DNA of 36,798 nt from CAYVBN01 sp964538565 (GCA_964538565.1 CAZIGW010000233.1:1-36798), one strand, 5' to 3'; counted from the stretch's first letter, positions 16,412 to 24,561 are shown. The notes: a model not told the origin generated them from the sequence alone. A program made the numbers and translations.

Positions 16412-16642
16412 ATGTCAGCAAATTGCGGGTCGAAGATGGCCGTGGCAGTTCGACGCGGCTGTGGAGCGAACCCATGACTCCCTCATCCGAATCGTGCATC
16501 GAGCACCTTCGGGGCCGCGTCATCCGTCCTGGCTGACCCTTTGTGCGCCCGTCGGCTCAACTGCCTTGAGGCGTCACGCGCCGAATACCGGATGCGCGCG
16601 TGCCGCGTGGCGACGATGGCGATCCGCCGCGGCGGCGCCTCG

Positions 16643-17632
16643 TCAATTCGGTCGGATGTTCGCTTCTCTGACCACTTTGGAGAGACGCTCGGTTTCGAGC
16701 TTGAGAAACCTGCCGAACTCCTCCGGCGAAGTGACTGTGATCCGGGCGCCTTGACTGGTTGCGATCTTCTCAAACTCCGGATCGTGAAGCGCCTGTTTCA
16801 ACGCCTTGCTCAGAGTATCCACGACGGTCTGGGGTGTGCGGGCCGGCGCCAGGAGACCGAACCAGGTACCCATCGTGAAGTCCAGGCCGCTCTCCTTGAA
16901 GGTCGGGACATCCGGCAACTGCGGCGAGCGTTGATCGTCGCCAAATGCGATCGGCTTGAGGCTGCCATTCAGCACAAACGGCAAGGCGGCGACCGTCGAA
17001 CAAAACGTAACCTGCGTCGTGTTCGATACGGTCGCCATCGTGGCCGGCCCGTTGCCGCTGAACGGGACATGCACCATTTTCGTCCCGGTCTCGTGTTGAA
17101 AAAGCTCGGCTGCCAGATGCGAACTGCTCCCCACGCCGTACGAGGCGTAGTTCAACTTGCCAGGGTTCTGCTTGAGATAGGCGATGAACTCCTGCAGGTT
17201 GCTCACCGGCAGGGACTTGTTCACGAAGAGACCGAGAGGCGCGATCGAGACCAGCGATATCGGCGAAAAATCCGTGAGAGGATCGTAGCCGAGGTTCTTG
17301 TAGAGCGCCTGGTTGGCCGCAAGACCGATGCTGCTGACGAGGAGAGTGTAACCGTCCGGCTGGGCGCGCGCGACCGCCAGGTTGCCGATGTTGGAATTCG
17401 CGCCGGGCCGGTTGATCACCACGAAGCTCTTGCCCATGACATTGCCAAGGGCCTTTGCGACAATTCGTCCCGTTACGTCGACAGCGCCGCCCGGCGCAAA
17501 CGGAACAACAATTTCAACCGGCCTCGCGGGGTACTGCTCCTCGGCGCGTGGCGCGGTGCCCGGGGCACCAAGCACAGTCGCCAGAAGGAAGATCTTGACA
17601 ACAGGCTGCCGGCCAAACTGAAGAAATGGCAT
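16643..17632 (-). CDS. Tripartite tricarboxylate transporter-type substrate-binding protein (Bug/TctC family)
   Basis: This 329-residue periplasmic solute-binding protein has an N-terminal signal peptide (VVKIFLLATVLGAPGTAPRA, cleavage probably near RAEEQ). Mature start YPARPVEIVVPFAPGGAVDV, then the ligand-binding segments RPGANSNIGNLAVARAQPDG and LNYASYGVGSSSHLAAELF are classic Bug family. These proteins bind carboxylic acids with two water bridges and usually feed TctAB, which are not present here; many bacteria have orphan copies. The ATG at 17632 follows GGAGGCGGAGG. It is divergent from a LysR gene and lies beside a four-gene acyl-CoA cluster, so it may capture that pathway's acid. Confidence 0.93.
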   Translation of the reverse strand: MPFLQFGRQPVVKIFLLATVLGAPGTAPRAEEQYPARPVEIVVPFAPGGAVDVTGRIVAKALGNVMGKSFVVINRPGANSNIGNLAVARAQPDGYTLLVSSIGLAANQALYKNLGYDPLTDFSPISLVSIAPLGLFVNKSLPVSNLQEFIAYLKQNPGKLNYASYGVGSSSHLAAELFQHETGTKMVHVPFSGNGPATMATVSNTTQVTFCSTVAALPFVLNGSLKPIAFGDDQRSPQLPDVPTFKESGLDFTMGTWFGLLAPARTPQTVVDTLSKALKQALHDPEFEKIATSQGARITVTSPEEFGRFLKLETERLSKVVREANIRPN

Positions 17633-17773
17633 CCTCCGCCTCCCCGCGGACAAGATTTTCGCCAGCCGTCCGCATTGGACTGCAGGCGGCGGTCAATTTT
17701 TGAAGTCCAGCCGAATACGGCGATATCGTCCCGGCCGAGCCTCGCCGCGCGACCGCTCGCCGGGCCTGTCCGA

Positions 17774-17819
17774 TTGAGGTGGACTCTACATTTGCGCTAA
17801 CATGTATGTTACCGAGTCC
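17774..17819. promoter_or_regulatory. Divergent promoter/operator with nested inverted repeats between tctC-type and lysR genes
   Basis: The perfect 14-bp palindrome TAACATGTATGTTA (17798-17811) is nested inside a second inverted repeat, GGACTC (17781-17786) and GAGTCC (17814-17819). A -35-like TTGAGG (17774-17779) stands 18 bp before TAACAT (17798-17803), which fits a plus-strand promoter for the LysR gene at 17869; the palindrome would then cover its -10 box, as expected for autorepression. LysR proteins commonly bind between themselves and a divergent target. Confidence 0.55.
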
Positions 17820-17868
17820 GAGTGAACAAACGAATTTCGTTCCGGCCGTGTGAGTTTTTGTCCGAAGC

Positions 17869-18786
17869 ATGGATCGACGACGCCTGCCGCTGACCGCACT
17901 TCGAAGCTTCGAAGCCTTGGGTCGCCACATGTCGTTTTCGCGCGCCGCGAGCGCGCTGGGCGTCACGCACGGTGCCGTCAGCCGCCAGATCGCGGCGCTC
18001 GAACGAGACCTTGGAGTCAAATTGTTCGATCGCGGCCCGTCTCTCACCTTCACCGAGGAAGGCCGCGTCCTTTTCGCCGAGGTCGCGCCTGCATTCGACC
18101 GTCTGGCGGCCGCCATCGACCGGGTGGAGCACAGCGACGCCCAGCGCGTGCTGCTGGTGAACGCTCCGCCCACCTTCACGATGAAATGGCTGATCCCGCG
18201 TCTCTCCCGGTTCCAGCAGCGTTTCCGTGATATAGACGTTCGGCTGTCGACCGGCATCGGGCCGCTCTCCGAACTCAAGATGAGCGAGGTCGATATCGTC
18301 ATCCGTCGGCTTGCCGGGCCTCATGGGGAGTTGCAGTCGACCCCCTTCCTGTCGAGCGCCTTGATCGCGGTCTGCGCGCCGGAGCTGGTGGAGCGGCGAC
18401 CCATCGCGGGGCCGCTCGACGTCGCGTATCATCAGCTCATAGAAGCCGAGACGGGCGCGCTGGGCTGGGCCGACTGGTTCGCGTACGTGGGATGCGAACT
18501 GCCGGGCAACGTGCGGGTGGCCCGATTCGAGCACATGTTCTTCGCCATGGAAGCCGCCCTCGACGGATTGGGTATTGCGCTGATGCCCTCTGCATTGGTG
18601 ATCGACGACCTGGCGGCCGGCCGGCTATCGATTGCCTTGAAGGCTCCAGGCGTCTACGAACGCGATTACTTCTGCCTTCGCTCCCCGCTCACGCGCCGCT
18701 CCGAGATCAGCAAATGCTTTGCGGCCTGGCTGTCGATGGAAGGCGCCGATTCGAACCGGCTCGGCGAGGCGATCATAGAACATTAG
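17869..18786 (+). CDS. LysR-family transcriptional regulator (GcvA-like)
   Basis: The 305-residue protein starts with a winged helix-turn-helix (about 5-65: LPLTALRSFEALGRHMSFSR, then AASALGVTHGAVSRQIAALE) and continues into the LysR substrate-binding domain (about 90-295). The pattern DRRRLPLTALRSFEA and HGAVSRQIAALE fits the GcvA/AmpR subgroup. It is divergent from the TctC-type gene and 200 bp upstream of the CoA-transferase gene on the same strand, so it probably controls one or both in response to a pathway intermediate. The frame starts at the ATG at 17869; no strong ribosome site is visible. Confidence 0.93.
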   Translation: MDRRRLPLTALRSFEALGRHMSFSRAASALGVTHGAVSRQIAALERDLGVKLFDRGPSLTFTEEGRVLFAEVAPAFDRLAAAIDRVEHSDAQRVLLVNAPPTFTMKWLIPRLSRFQQRFRDIDVRLSTGIGPLSELKMSEVDIVIRRLAGPHGELQSTPFLSSALIAVCAPELVERRPIAGPLDVAYHQLIEAETGALGWADWFAYVGCELPGNVRVARFEHMFFAMEAALDGLGIALMPSALVIDDLAAGRLSIALKAPGVYERDYFCLRSPLTRRSEISKCFAAWLSMEGADSNRLGEAIIEH

Positions 18787-18904
18787 CTTCCACGCCCGGC
18801 CGGGTGTTGAACACGGGCCGCACGCCGCCGTTCCACGGCTCCATTGGCGCGCGATCGCAACTGCGGAATGCAGATTTCCCGGACTGTGAGTTTTCTGCTC
18901 GCCT

Positions 18905-18927
18905 GTTGACAACAATTCGATTGTCTC
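18905..18927 (+). promoter_or_regulatory. Candidate promoter/operator of the CoA-transferase operon
   Basis: A perfect -35 hexamer TTGACA (18905-18910) is followed by the inverted repeat ACAAT-TCG-ATTGT (18911-18923). No good -10 is present at 17 bp, so the promoter may need activation, for instance by the LysR protein encoded just upstream. It lies about 80 bases before the CoA-transferase start. Confidence 0.38.
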
Positions 18928-18988
18928 TGCCCGCCGTGCGCAGCATTGCTTGCCCACGTAGTCGCATGACGGAAGAGTTCAGCACTCG

Positions 18989-20203
18989 ATGCTCGCGGAT
19001 TTTCGCGTTCTCGATTTGACGTGGGTTCTTGGCGGGCCATTCGCCGGCCAGCTCCTCGCCCAGCTTGGCGCAGAGGTCATAAAGGTCGAGCCTCTTGATG
19101 GCGACCTGTCCCGGCGGGTCTCGAGCCATTCGACGGAATTCAACGGCGATTCTGGATTCTTTCTGTCGGTCAATCGCGGAAAATCGAGCATAGCGCTCGA
19201 CTTGAAGAGACCGGAAGGCCGCGCGGTCGTCTACGACCTTGCCAGACGTTCGGATGCCGTGATGTACGGTTTCGCCCCGCGGGTTCCGGCGCGGCTCGGT
19301 CTCGATCGGGCTTCCTTGCACAAGATCAATCCGAAGCTGACGATCGCTCAGCTCATCGGCTTGCACGACGAGGCCCCTTACGAAGACGCGCCCGCCTTCG
19401 ACCTGATCGTGCAAGCGATGGCCGGCGTCATGAGCATTACCGGCGAGCGCGACGGCGCACCGGTGCGCGTCGGCTATCAGGTCGCAGACCTGGTTGGCGG
19501 ACTGTACCTCGCGCTCGCATGCGTCGGCGGAATGCTCAAATCGCTCAAGACAGGCAGGGGCGAACTTGTGCAGATCTCGCTCCTCGACTGCCAACTGGCG
19601 ATGCTGACCTGGCAGGCGCAAAACTACTTCATCTCCGGAGAGCAGCCCGTCGCCACGGGGGCCCGCCATCCGGTGATCGCGCCCAGTGACATCTATCGCT
19701 GTGCAGACGGGAAATTCATCGCCATCTCGCCGACCGGCCAGCAGTTCTGGGAGCGATTTTGCTGTGCAATCGGACGCCCGGAGATGGCGACCGACCCCCG
19801 CTTCAGCTCCCCGAAGTCCCGCGTGGCCAACGTCTCCGCCCTCACGCAAATCCTGACCGACGTGTTTCGGTCGGCGACCTCGAGCCAATGGGGCGCGAAG
19901 CTGTTCGCCGAGAGGGTTCCGGCCTCACCGGTCAACAGCGTGGCCGAAGCCCTTTCCCAGCCGCTGGCGCGGTTGCGCGGGATGGTGGAGGAGATTGCCG
20001 ATCCTCTCAATGCCGGAGCTCTCAAGTTCCTCGGCAATCCGTTCAAGTACGAATCGCGAAAGCCGCTGTCCTATCCGCCCAAGCGGGGCGCCCAGAGCCG
20101 TGAAATTCTGGCGCGCGTGTGCGGCTACGACGGCGGAACGATCGATCGGCTTGTCGAGCACAACGTGGTGTATGACGGAGAAAGCAATGACGCGCCCAAG
20201 TGA
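18989..20203 (+). CDS. Class III CoA-transferase (CaiB/BaiF family)
   Basis: The 404-residue enzyme moves CoA between acyl groups through a covalent aspartyl intermediate. Family marks are the start FRVLDLTWVLGGPFAGQLLA, then LGAEVIKVEP, the segment FFLSVNRGKSSIALDLK, and the catalytic aspartate Asp138 in PAFDLIVQAMAGVMS. It is the first gene of four that overlap head to tail, followed by two hotdog proteins and a lyase. In that setting it likely activates a di- or tricarboxylic acid with CoA from a succinyl- or acetyl-CoA donor. The ATG at 18989 fits the family start though its ribosome site is weak. The substrate cannot be read from sequence. Confidence 0.92.
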   Translation: MLADFRVLDLTWVLGGPFAGQLLAQLGAEVIKVEPLDGDLSRRVSSHSTEFNGDSGFFLSVNRGKSSIALDLKRPEGRAVVYDLARRSDAVMYGFAPRVPARLGLDRASLHKINPKLTIAQLIGLHDEAPYEDAPAFDLIVQAMAGVMSITGERDGAPVRVGYQVADLVGGLYLALACVGGMLKSLKTGRGELVQISLLDCQLAMLTWQAQNYFISGEQPVATGARHPVIAPSDIYRCADGKFIAISPTGQQFWERFCCAIGRPEMATDPRFSSPKSRVANVSALTQILTDVFRSATSSQWGAKLFAERVPASPVNSVAEALSQPLARLRGMVEEIADPLNAGALKFLGNPFKYESRKPLSYPPKRGAQSREILARVCGYDGGTIDRLVEHNVVYDGESNDAPK

Positions 20204-20636
20204 GGTCAAACCGCGGGAAGGAGATCAACCTGCCGCATTGTACAAGGACTGGAAGGTCGGGGCCGAATTTCCGCCCCTGCCGTTCACCATCACGCCTGAC
20301 ATCGTCCGTGAATACATGTCGGTGGTCGACGCCGATCCCGCCAACTACGTCATCGATGGTCGGCAGGCTGCTCCACCGAACGTTGTCTTTGTCTACATGA
20401 TGGCGGTCATGTACCGGCTCTACCCGCCACAGCAGGGGGGCATCATGCTCGGCAACACGATTCAGTTCCACAATCCGATCTGGGCCGACGAAGATACCCA
20501 GGTGATCGGGACCGGCCGGGTGACCGACAAGTACGAGAAGAAGGGGCGCAAGATCATCTGTTACGACGTGGAGTTCAAGCGCCCGGACGGCACGCTGCTC
20601 GTCTCGGTCAACCACAGTTCGGCATTTCCGGAATGA
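20187..20636 (+). CDS. MaoC-like hotdog protein (FAS1-like dehydratase, non-catalytic half)
   Basis: The 149-residue protein starts at an ATG inside the end of the CoA-transferase gene (17-base overlap). The segments WKVGAEFPPLPFTITPDIVREY and ANYVIDGRQAAPPNVVFVYM, and later MLGNTIQFHNPIWADEDTQV, resemble the N-terminal hotdog of two-domain MaoC dehydratases, with APPNVVF in place of the hydratase HG motif. It lacks the catalytic Asp-His pair seen in the next gene, so it is probably the substrate-shaping half of a heteromeric enoyl-CoA hydratase. Its stop overlaps the next start as ATGA. The function is inferred from this pairing. Confidence 0.8.
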   Translation: MTRPSEVKPREGDQPAALYKDWKVGAEFPPLPFTITPDIVREYMSVVDADPANYVIDGRQAAPPNVVFVYMMAVMYRLYPPQQGGIMLGNTIQFHNPIWADEDTQVIGTGRVTDKYEKKGRKIICYDVEFKRPDGTLLVSVNHSSAFPE

Positions 20637-21004
20637 TCAGAAAGGACGCGCCGCACATGACCACGACAAAGCTCGAAAAGACCATCCCGCAAACGCAGGA
20701 GATGTTCAATCGCTACGGACACCTCAATGGCGACAATGACATCCTGCACTACGACGACGCGTATGCGAAGGCTCGCGGCTTTCGCGGAACGCTGGGCCAT
20801 GGCCTGATGTATACGGGCTATGTCTGCGACCTCGCCGCCAAGAAATACGGACGGGACTGGCACTATCGCGGCCGATTGACCGTCAAGTATGTGAGGCCGG
20901 TGTGCCCGGGCGATCGGCTTGTGGTCTCGATCGACAACGACGGGACGGTCGAATGCAAGTCGCAGTTCGACACAACGCTGGTGGGCTCGGCCAAGCTTGC
21001 ATGA
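20633..21004 (+). CDS. MaoC-family enoyl-CoA hydratase, catalytic subunit
   Basis: The 123-residue single-hotdog protein has the hydratase-2 motif as NGDNDILHYDDAYAKARGF, with the catalytic pair Asp34 and His39 spaced as in R-specific enoyl-CoA hydratases, and the following GTLGHGLMYTGYV. It is expected to hydrate a 2-enoyl-CoA, probably together with the preceding MaoC-like protein. The start could be the ATG at 20633, which forms an ATGA overlap, or the ATG at 20657. The stop overlaps the next start as ATGA too. Replacement of the usual NPxH by NDILH is a small variation that keeps the spacing. Confidence 0.86.
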   Translation: MIRKDAPHMTTTKLEKTIPQTQEMFNRYGHLNGDNDILHYDDAYAKARGFRGTLGHGLMYTGYVCDLAAKKYGRDWHYRGRLTVKYVRPVCPGDRLVVSIDNDGTVECKSQFDTTLVGSAKLA

Positions 21005-21771
21005 CCTCGAAGCCGGAGCCTTGCACGCGCATTGCCAAGTCGACGGCGACGACCGTCCATATTCGCGGTCGGGACCTGGTGAATGAACTCATCGGGAAGT
21101 ACAGCTTCACCGAGATGCTGTACTTCCTCACATGCGATCGCATGCCGGACGTGGCTCAAACGCGCCTTCTCGACGCCTGTCTGGTCACGCTCATGGAGCA
21201 CGGCTTGACGCCAAGCGCGGTGATCACGCGCCTGATGGCAGACAGCGTTCCGGAGGAACCGCAGGTCGCGATCGCTTCCGGCCTGCTCGCGATCGGAAGC
21301 GTCTATGCGGGCACAACCGAATCGTGTGCCGCACTCCTGATTGGCCTGGAATCGCGAATTCGGGGCGGGGAGCCCGATGCCCTTCCTGCCGCTGCGCGCG
21401 AATACGCGCAGGCCAAACGCCACGTACCGGGCTTTGGACATGCAACACACAAGCCCGACGACCCTCGGGCGACCCGGCTGCTGGAATTCGCGGACGAGAT
21501 GGGACGATCCGGCCGCTATGTCGCGCTGTTGCGATCGCTCGCGCGCGAGGTCGACATCGCGTTCGGCCGCCACATTACCATCAACGCCACGGGCGCAATT
21601 GCCGCCCTGCTGCTCGAGATCGACATTCCGGTTTCCGCAATGCGCGCCTATTCCGTTGTCTCCCGCTCCGGCGGGCTCGTCGGGCATCTGTTGGAGGAAC
21701 AAGGTTCCCGCTCCGGCCGGGCCATATGGGCAGCGGCGAAGTCGGCGGTCCCCTACTCCGAGGACCCGTGA
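21001..21771 (+). CDS. Citrate-synthase-fold lyase, citryl-CoA-lyase-like
   Basis: The 256-residue protein belongs to the citrate synthase superfamily but is much shorter than citrate synthase (about 430) and resembles citryl-CoA lyase. The best motif is VPGFGHATHKPDDPRATRL, with His147 where citrate synthase has its second catalytic histidine. The region AIGSVYAGTTESC has no histidine where citrate synthase has PLHGG, and INATGAIAALLLEID has Thr197 where the NVDG-type aspartate would be expected. It likely cleaves or forms a C-C bond in a hydroxy-acyl-CoA, releasing acetyl-CoA or a similar product. The ATG at 21001 overlaps the MaoC stop (ATGA). It is the last gene of the operon. Confidence 0.82.
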   Translation: MTSKPEPCTRIAKSTATTVHIRGRDLVNELIGKYSFTEMLYFLTCDRMPDVAQTRLLDACLVTLMEHGLTPSAVITRLMADSVPEEPQVAIASGLLAIGSVYAGTTESCAALLIGLESRIRGGEPDALPAAAREYAQAKRHVPGFGHATHKPDDPRATRLLEFADEMGRSGRYVALLRSLAREVDIAFGRHITINATGAIAALLLEIDIPVSAMRAYSVVSRSGGLVGHLLEEQGSRSGRAIWAAAKSAVPYSEDP

Positions 21772-21872
21772 CGTCACTTCGCTGCCGCCAACGCCGCCGA
21801 GCCAGATCGGGCAGGTGCGTTTTCGCTGCAAGCGCGCCCTGCCTTGCTCGCGAACGACATGACGCGCAGGGA

Positions 21873-22595
21873 TCAGAGGGCGGCTCTGCCGATCGACCCG
21901 CCGCCGTCGACGAAGAGCGTCTGGCCGGTGATGAAACCCGCCTCGTCCGAAAGCAGAAAGGCAATGGCCGCCGCAATCTCCTCCGGCCTGCCGAGGCGTC
22001 GCATCGGAATCATGGACAGAAAGCGGCCTTCCGCCTCGCTTCCGGCCGGCGTGTTGCGCCGGAACATTTCGGTCTCGACCGGGCCCGGGGCGACGGCATT
22101 CACGGTGATCCCGGTCCGGGCCAGTTCGATTGCCCACGTGCGCGTGAGGCTGTTGACGGCGGCCTTGGCGGCGGCATAGCCGCTGCGCAGCGCGATGCCC
22201 ACCGTCACCAGGCTGGTGACGTTCACGATCCGGCCCCAACCCTTTGCCCTCAGGGTCGGGAGGATCGCCTGCACCGTCTGGATCGCCGGATGCACGTTGA
22301 CGCGCAGCATGTCATCCACCTCCCGAATCTCGATTTCCCCGACGGGATGCAGCCGTGCCAGGCCGACGTTGTTGACGACGCCGTCAAAAGCATAGCGCCG
22401 GGTGAGATCGAGGAACGCCTCGCCGGAAGCCCGGCTGTCGGCAAGGTCGATCGACACCAGCGTGCCGGGAAAGCTTCGATCTTGCCCGCGGGCCACGCCG
22501 ACGACGTGGTGCCCGGCATCGGCGAGCCGCTGCGAGAGCGCACGCCCGATCCCCCTGCTGGCGCCGGTGACGAGAAAGGTGCGATTGGCGGCCAT
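21873..22595 (-). CDS. Short-chain dehydrogenase/reductase (SDR)
   Basis: The 240-residue protein is a classical SDR. It has the nucleotide-binding TGASRGIG (10-17), NNVG (75-78), and the catalytic Ser128, Tyr140 and Lys144 (SGYAAAK), followed by AIELARTGITVNAVAPGPVE and the C-terminal GQTLFVDGGGSIG. An acidic residue after the second strand is not obvious and VGVARGQDR carries an arginine, so NADPH is more likely than NADH. It oxidises or reduces an unknown alcohol or ketone. It is 30 bp downstream of the HD-domain gene, probably in one operon with it, and converges on the lyase operon. Confidence 0.92.
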   Translation of the reverse strand: MAANRTFLVTGASRGIGRALSQRLADAGHHVVGVARGQDRSFPGTLVSIDLADSRASGEAFLDLTRRYAFDGVVNNVGLARLHPVGEIEIREVDDMLRVNVHPAIQTVQAILPTLRAKGWGRIVNVTSLVTVGIALRSGYAAAKAAVNSLTRTWAIELARTGITVNAVAPGPVETEMFRRNTPAGSEAEGRFLSMIPMRRLGRPEEIAAAIAFLLSDEAGFITGQTLFVDGGGSIGRAAL

Positions 22596-22625
22596 TTCGG
22601 GCTCCCTGCCTCGCGGCGTCAGACG

Positions 22626-23267
22626 TCAGCCCGGCCAGGCCGAGCCGAGAATGATCGAGCAGAAGTTCTGGCGGACATAGTTCCTGTCCTTCAGCGCCAG
22701 CACATCGGCCTTCACGTTGCCGAACGTGGTCAGCGGCTTTCTGCTGATGCCGCTGGCGAAGCGGTCGATGATGCTCTCCTTGAAGTTCGCCTCGCGCGGA
22801 TGGCGCACGCAGACGTGGTCGCGCTGCTCGAACGTGAAGTCGTGATAGCCGACGCCCAGCACATCCATCTCCACCCCGGCGGTCACCAGCGCGATCGTCG
22901 GTCGCATGTGCTCGGGAATGCCGGGTGTCGTGTGCAGCGCGATCGCGGTCCAGACGTCTTCGACGTCGCGTTCCGGCACGCCGTAGCTCTTCATGAAATC
23001 GCGCGCGGCGTTGGCGCCGTCGACCTCGAAGCGCAAATCGGCGCTCGAATAGCGCTCCGTCAGGCCCATGTCGTGGAACATGGCGCCGAGATAGAGCAAT
23101 TCCGGATCGTACCTCAGCGCTCGGCGATCGCCGGTCAGCGCGCCCCAGAAGAAGACACGGCGGCTGTGGTTGAAGAGCAGATCGTCTTCGGTGTCACGGA
23201 CGAGCTGCGTGGCCGCACGGGCGATTGCGCTGTCAGGGACGCGGATGCCGGCAATGACTTCGGACAT
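22626..23267 (-). CDS. HD-domain phosphohydrolase-like protein
   Basis: The 213-residue protein has the HD superfamily metal ligands: His34 in LLFNHSRRVFFWGAL, His65-Asp66 in LGAMFHDMGLTERY, and later the segment VWTAIALHTTPGIPEH with His112. The overall pattern resembles the cyanamide-hydratase-like or HD-type proteins common next to SDR genes and DJ-1/AraC regulators. Members include hydrolases and hydratases of small nitriles; the reaction here is unknown. The ATG at 23267 follows AGGAG at good distance; a longer frame to 23414 runs through the putative operator and is rejected. It heads an HD-SDR unit preceded by a duplicated regulatory site. Confidence 0.86.
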   Translation of the reverse strand: MSEVIAGIRVPDSAIARAATQLVRDTEDDLLFNHSRRVFFWGALTGDRRALRYDPELLYLGAMFHDMGLTERYSSADLRFEVDGANAARDFMKSYGVPERDVEDVWTAIALHTTPGIPEHMRPTIALVTAGVEMDVLGVGYHDFTFEQRDHVCVRHPREANFKESIIDRFASGISRKPLTTFGNVKADVLALKDRNYVRQNFCSIILGSAWPG

Positions 23268-23644
23268 GAAGCAGTCTCCTTGGTTGGGCGACCATCGATC
23301 TGCCTCGGTGAAAGGTGGAAACGGAGGGCATGGATCGCTCTCCGGAGCGGTCGCTTGCGGCGACGCATCGTTCACATCTTGCTGGCAAGACGGGGAGCCG
23401 GCAACGAACGCCATCCCTCGTATCAGGACAACGGCACGTCATTTCCTGACAACGGGTCGGCTCGCCCATGTCGGCAAACGCGGGTACCGCGCTGCGCTCG
23501 CGCGACCATCCGAACGCACCGATGCCGACGCATGCGCGTGACATTCGAAGCTGTACCCACGAGATGGAGGATCGCGGCGGCAGCAGCGGCCCAATCCGCA
23601 TTGCGATGTCGCGCGCCGGCTGTCCGGCGGCGCTACGCCCCTGT
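23268..23644. other. Intergenic region upstream of HD-SDR unit
   Basis: This 377-bp stretch between the LysR stop and the HD gene start carries the duplicated 55-bp site described separately. I see no gene in it on either strand. The HD gene promoter should lie between the site and 23267. Confidence 0.6.
23401..23455 (-). promoter_or_regulatory. Duplicated 55-bp regulatory site, copy 1 (upstream of HD-SDR)
   Basis: This copy matches 25584-25638 at 50 of 55 bases. Read on the minus strand it has two CCGTTGTC half-sites whose starts are 21 bp apart, on the same helix face. It ends about 135 bases before the HD-domain start. Paired direct half-sites about 21 bp apart are typical of AraC-type regulators, and the ArgR group of DJ-1/AraC proteins is known to use TGTC-containing half-sites with this period. 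The DJ-1/AraC gene at 25732 is the obvious candidate binder. Confidence 0.6.
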
Positions 23645-24559
23645 TCAGACAACGGCCAGTTCACGCTCTTCCGAGGGATCACTCTTGCGAAGACTTGCCG
23701 CCAGAAAATCGATCAGCGAGCGCACGTTGGCGGACTGGTGGCGACCGGGCGGAAATACCGCGTAGATGGTCGGACGGACCGGCTCGAACTGCGGCAGCAC
23801 CCGCACCAGCCGGCCCGCCTGAAGATCGCCTGCGACCGCCGCTCTGGGCAGCAGCGCGATGCCGAGTCCGGACAGGGCGGCAGCCCTCAGTCCCGCGGTG
23901 CTGCTGCTGAAGCGGTCCGCGATCCGAACCTTGTGGAGAACCCCGGAGCGCTCGAATCGCCACTCACGATCCATTGCCGGCCGCACGTATGTCAGGCACG
24001 TGTGGCCGGCCAGATCTTCCGGCGCGCGCGGCGTGCCGCTGCGATCAAGGTAGCCGGGAGACGCGCACAAAACGAGATCGCTGACACTCACGGCGCGCGC
24101 GATCATGCTCGAATCGGGAATCGGGCCGGTGCGAAGCGCAAGATCGATCCCCTCCGCGATCAGGTCGGCCATCCGCGCGGTTGCCGTCGTCTCGATCGTG
24201 ATCCCGGGATGGGCGCGCAGGAAGCCGCAGATCATCCGCGGAATGTCGTCGTCCAGGGAAAGCGAGACGTTGATCTTGATCTTTCCCATTGGCACCGAAT
24301 TCAGTGACCTTGCGCACCGCTCCGCCTCCTCGAGGTCGCTCAGGATCCGTGTGCATCGGTCGTAGTATTTCTGGCCGACTTCGGTGAGGCCGACCTTGCG
24401 CGTCGTTCGGTTGAGAAGGCGCACGCCAAGTTCACGTTCGAGATCCTGTATGCGCGTGCTCACGATCGCCGGAGAAACCTCGAGCTGACCTGCGGCGGCC
24501 GAGAAGTTCCCGCATTCGACGACCCTCGCAAAGGTCGACATGGCAACCAGACGATCCAT
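23645..24559 (-). CDS. LysR-family transcriptional regulator
   Basis: The 304-residue protein has the LysR helix-turn-helix in about 1-60 (MDRLVAMSTFARVVECGNFS, AAAGQLEVSPAIVSTRIQDL, LNRTTRKVGLTEVG), of the subgroup with the LNRTTR signature, and a full substrate-binding domain. Its ATG at 24559 is three bases after the sigma-factor stop, and an in-frame GTG at 24565 overlaps that stop, so the two genes are translated together. Coupling a LysR regulator to a sigma factor is unusual. LysR genes of this subgroup often control a nearby SDR gene, and the HD-SDR unit lies just downstream. Confidence 0.93.
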   Translation of the reverse strand: MDRLVAMSTFARVVECGNFSAAAGQLEVSPAIVSTRIQDLERELGVRLLNRTTRKVGLTEVGQKYYDRCTRILSDLEEAERCARSLNSVPMGKIKINVSLSLDDDIPRMICGFLRAHPGITIETTATARMADLIAEGIDLALRTGPIPDSSMIARAVSVSDLVLCASPGYLDRSGTPRAPEDLAGHTCLTYVRPAMDREWRFERSGVLHKVRIADRFSSSTAGLRAAALSGLGIALLPRAAVAGDLQAGRLVRVLPQFEPVRPTIYAVFPPGRHQSANVRSLIDFLAASLRKSDPSEERELAVV

Positions 24560-24561
24560 GG

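Noticed and set aside
23401..23455. Reading the duplicated site as a heat-shock (RpoH) promoter
   Set aside because: No CTTGAAA-type -35 with a matching -10 at 17-18 bp is found in either copy; direct repeats 21 bp apart fit an AraC-type operator better.
21132..23765. 877-codon plus-strand open frame
   Set aside because: It shadows the lyase, SDR and HD genes and has no coherent product.
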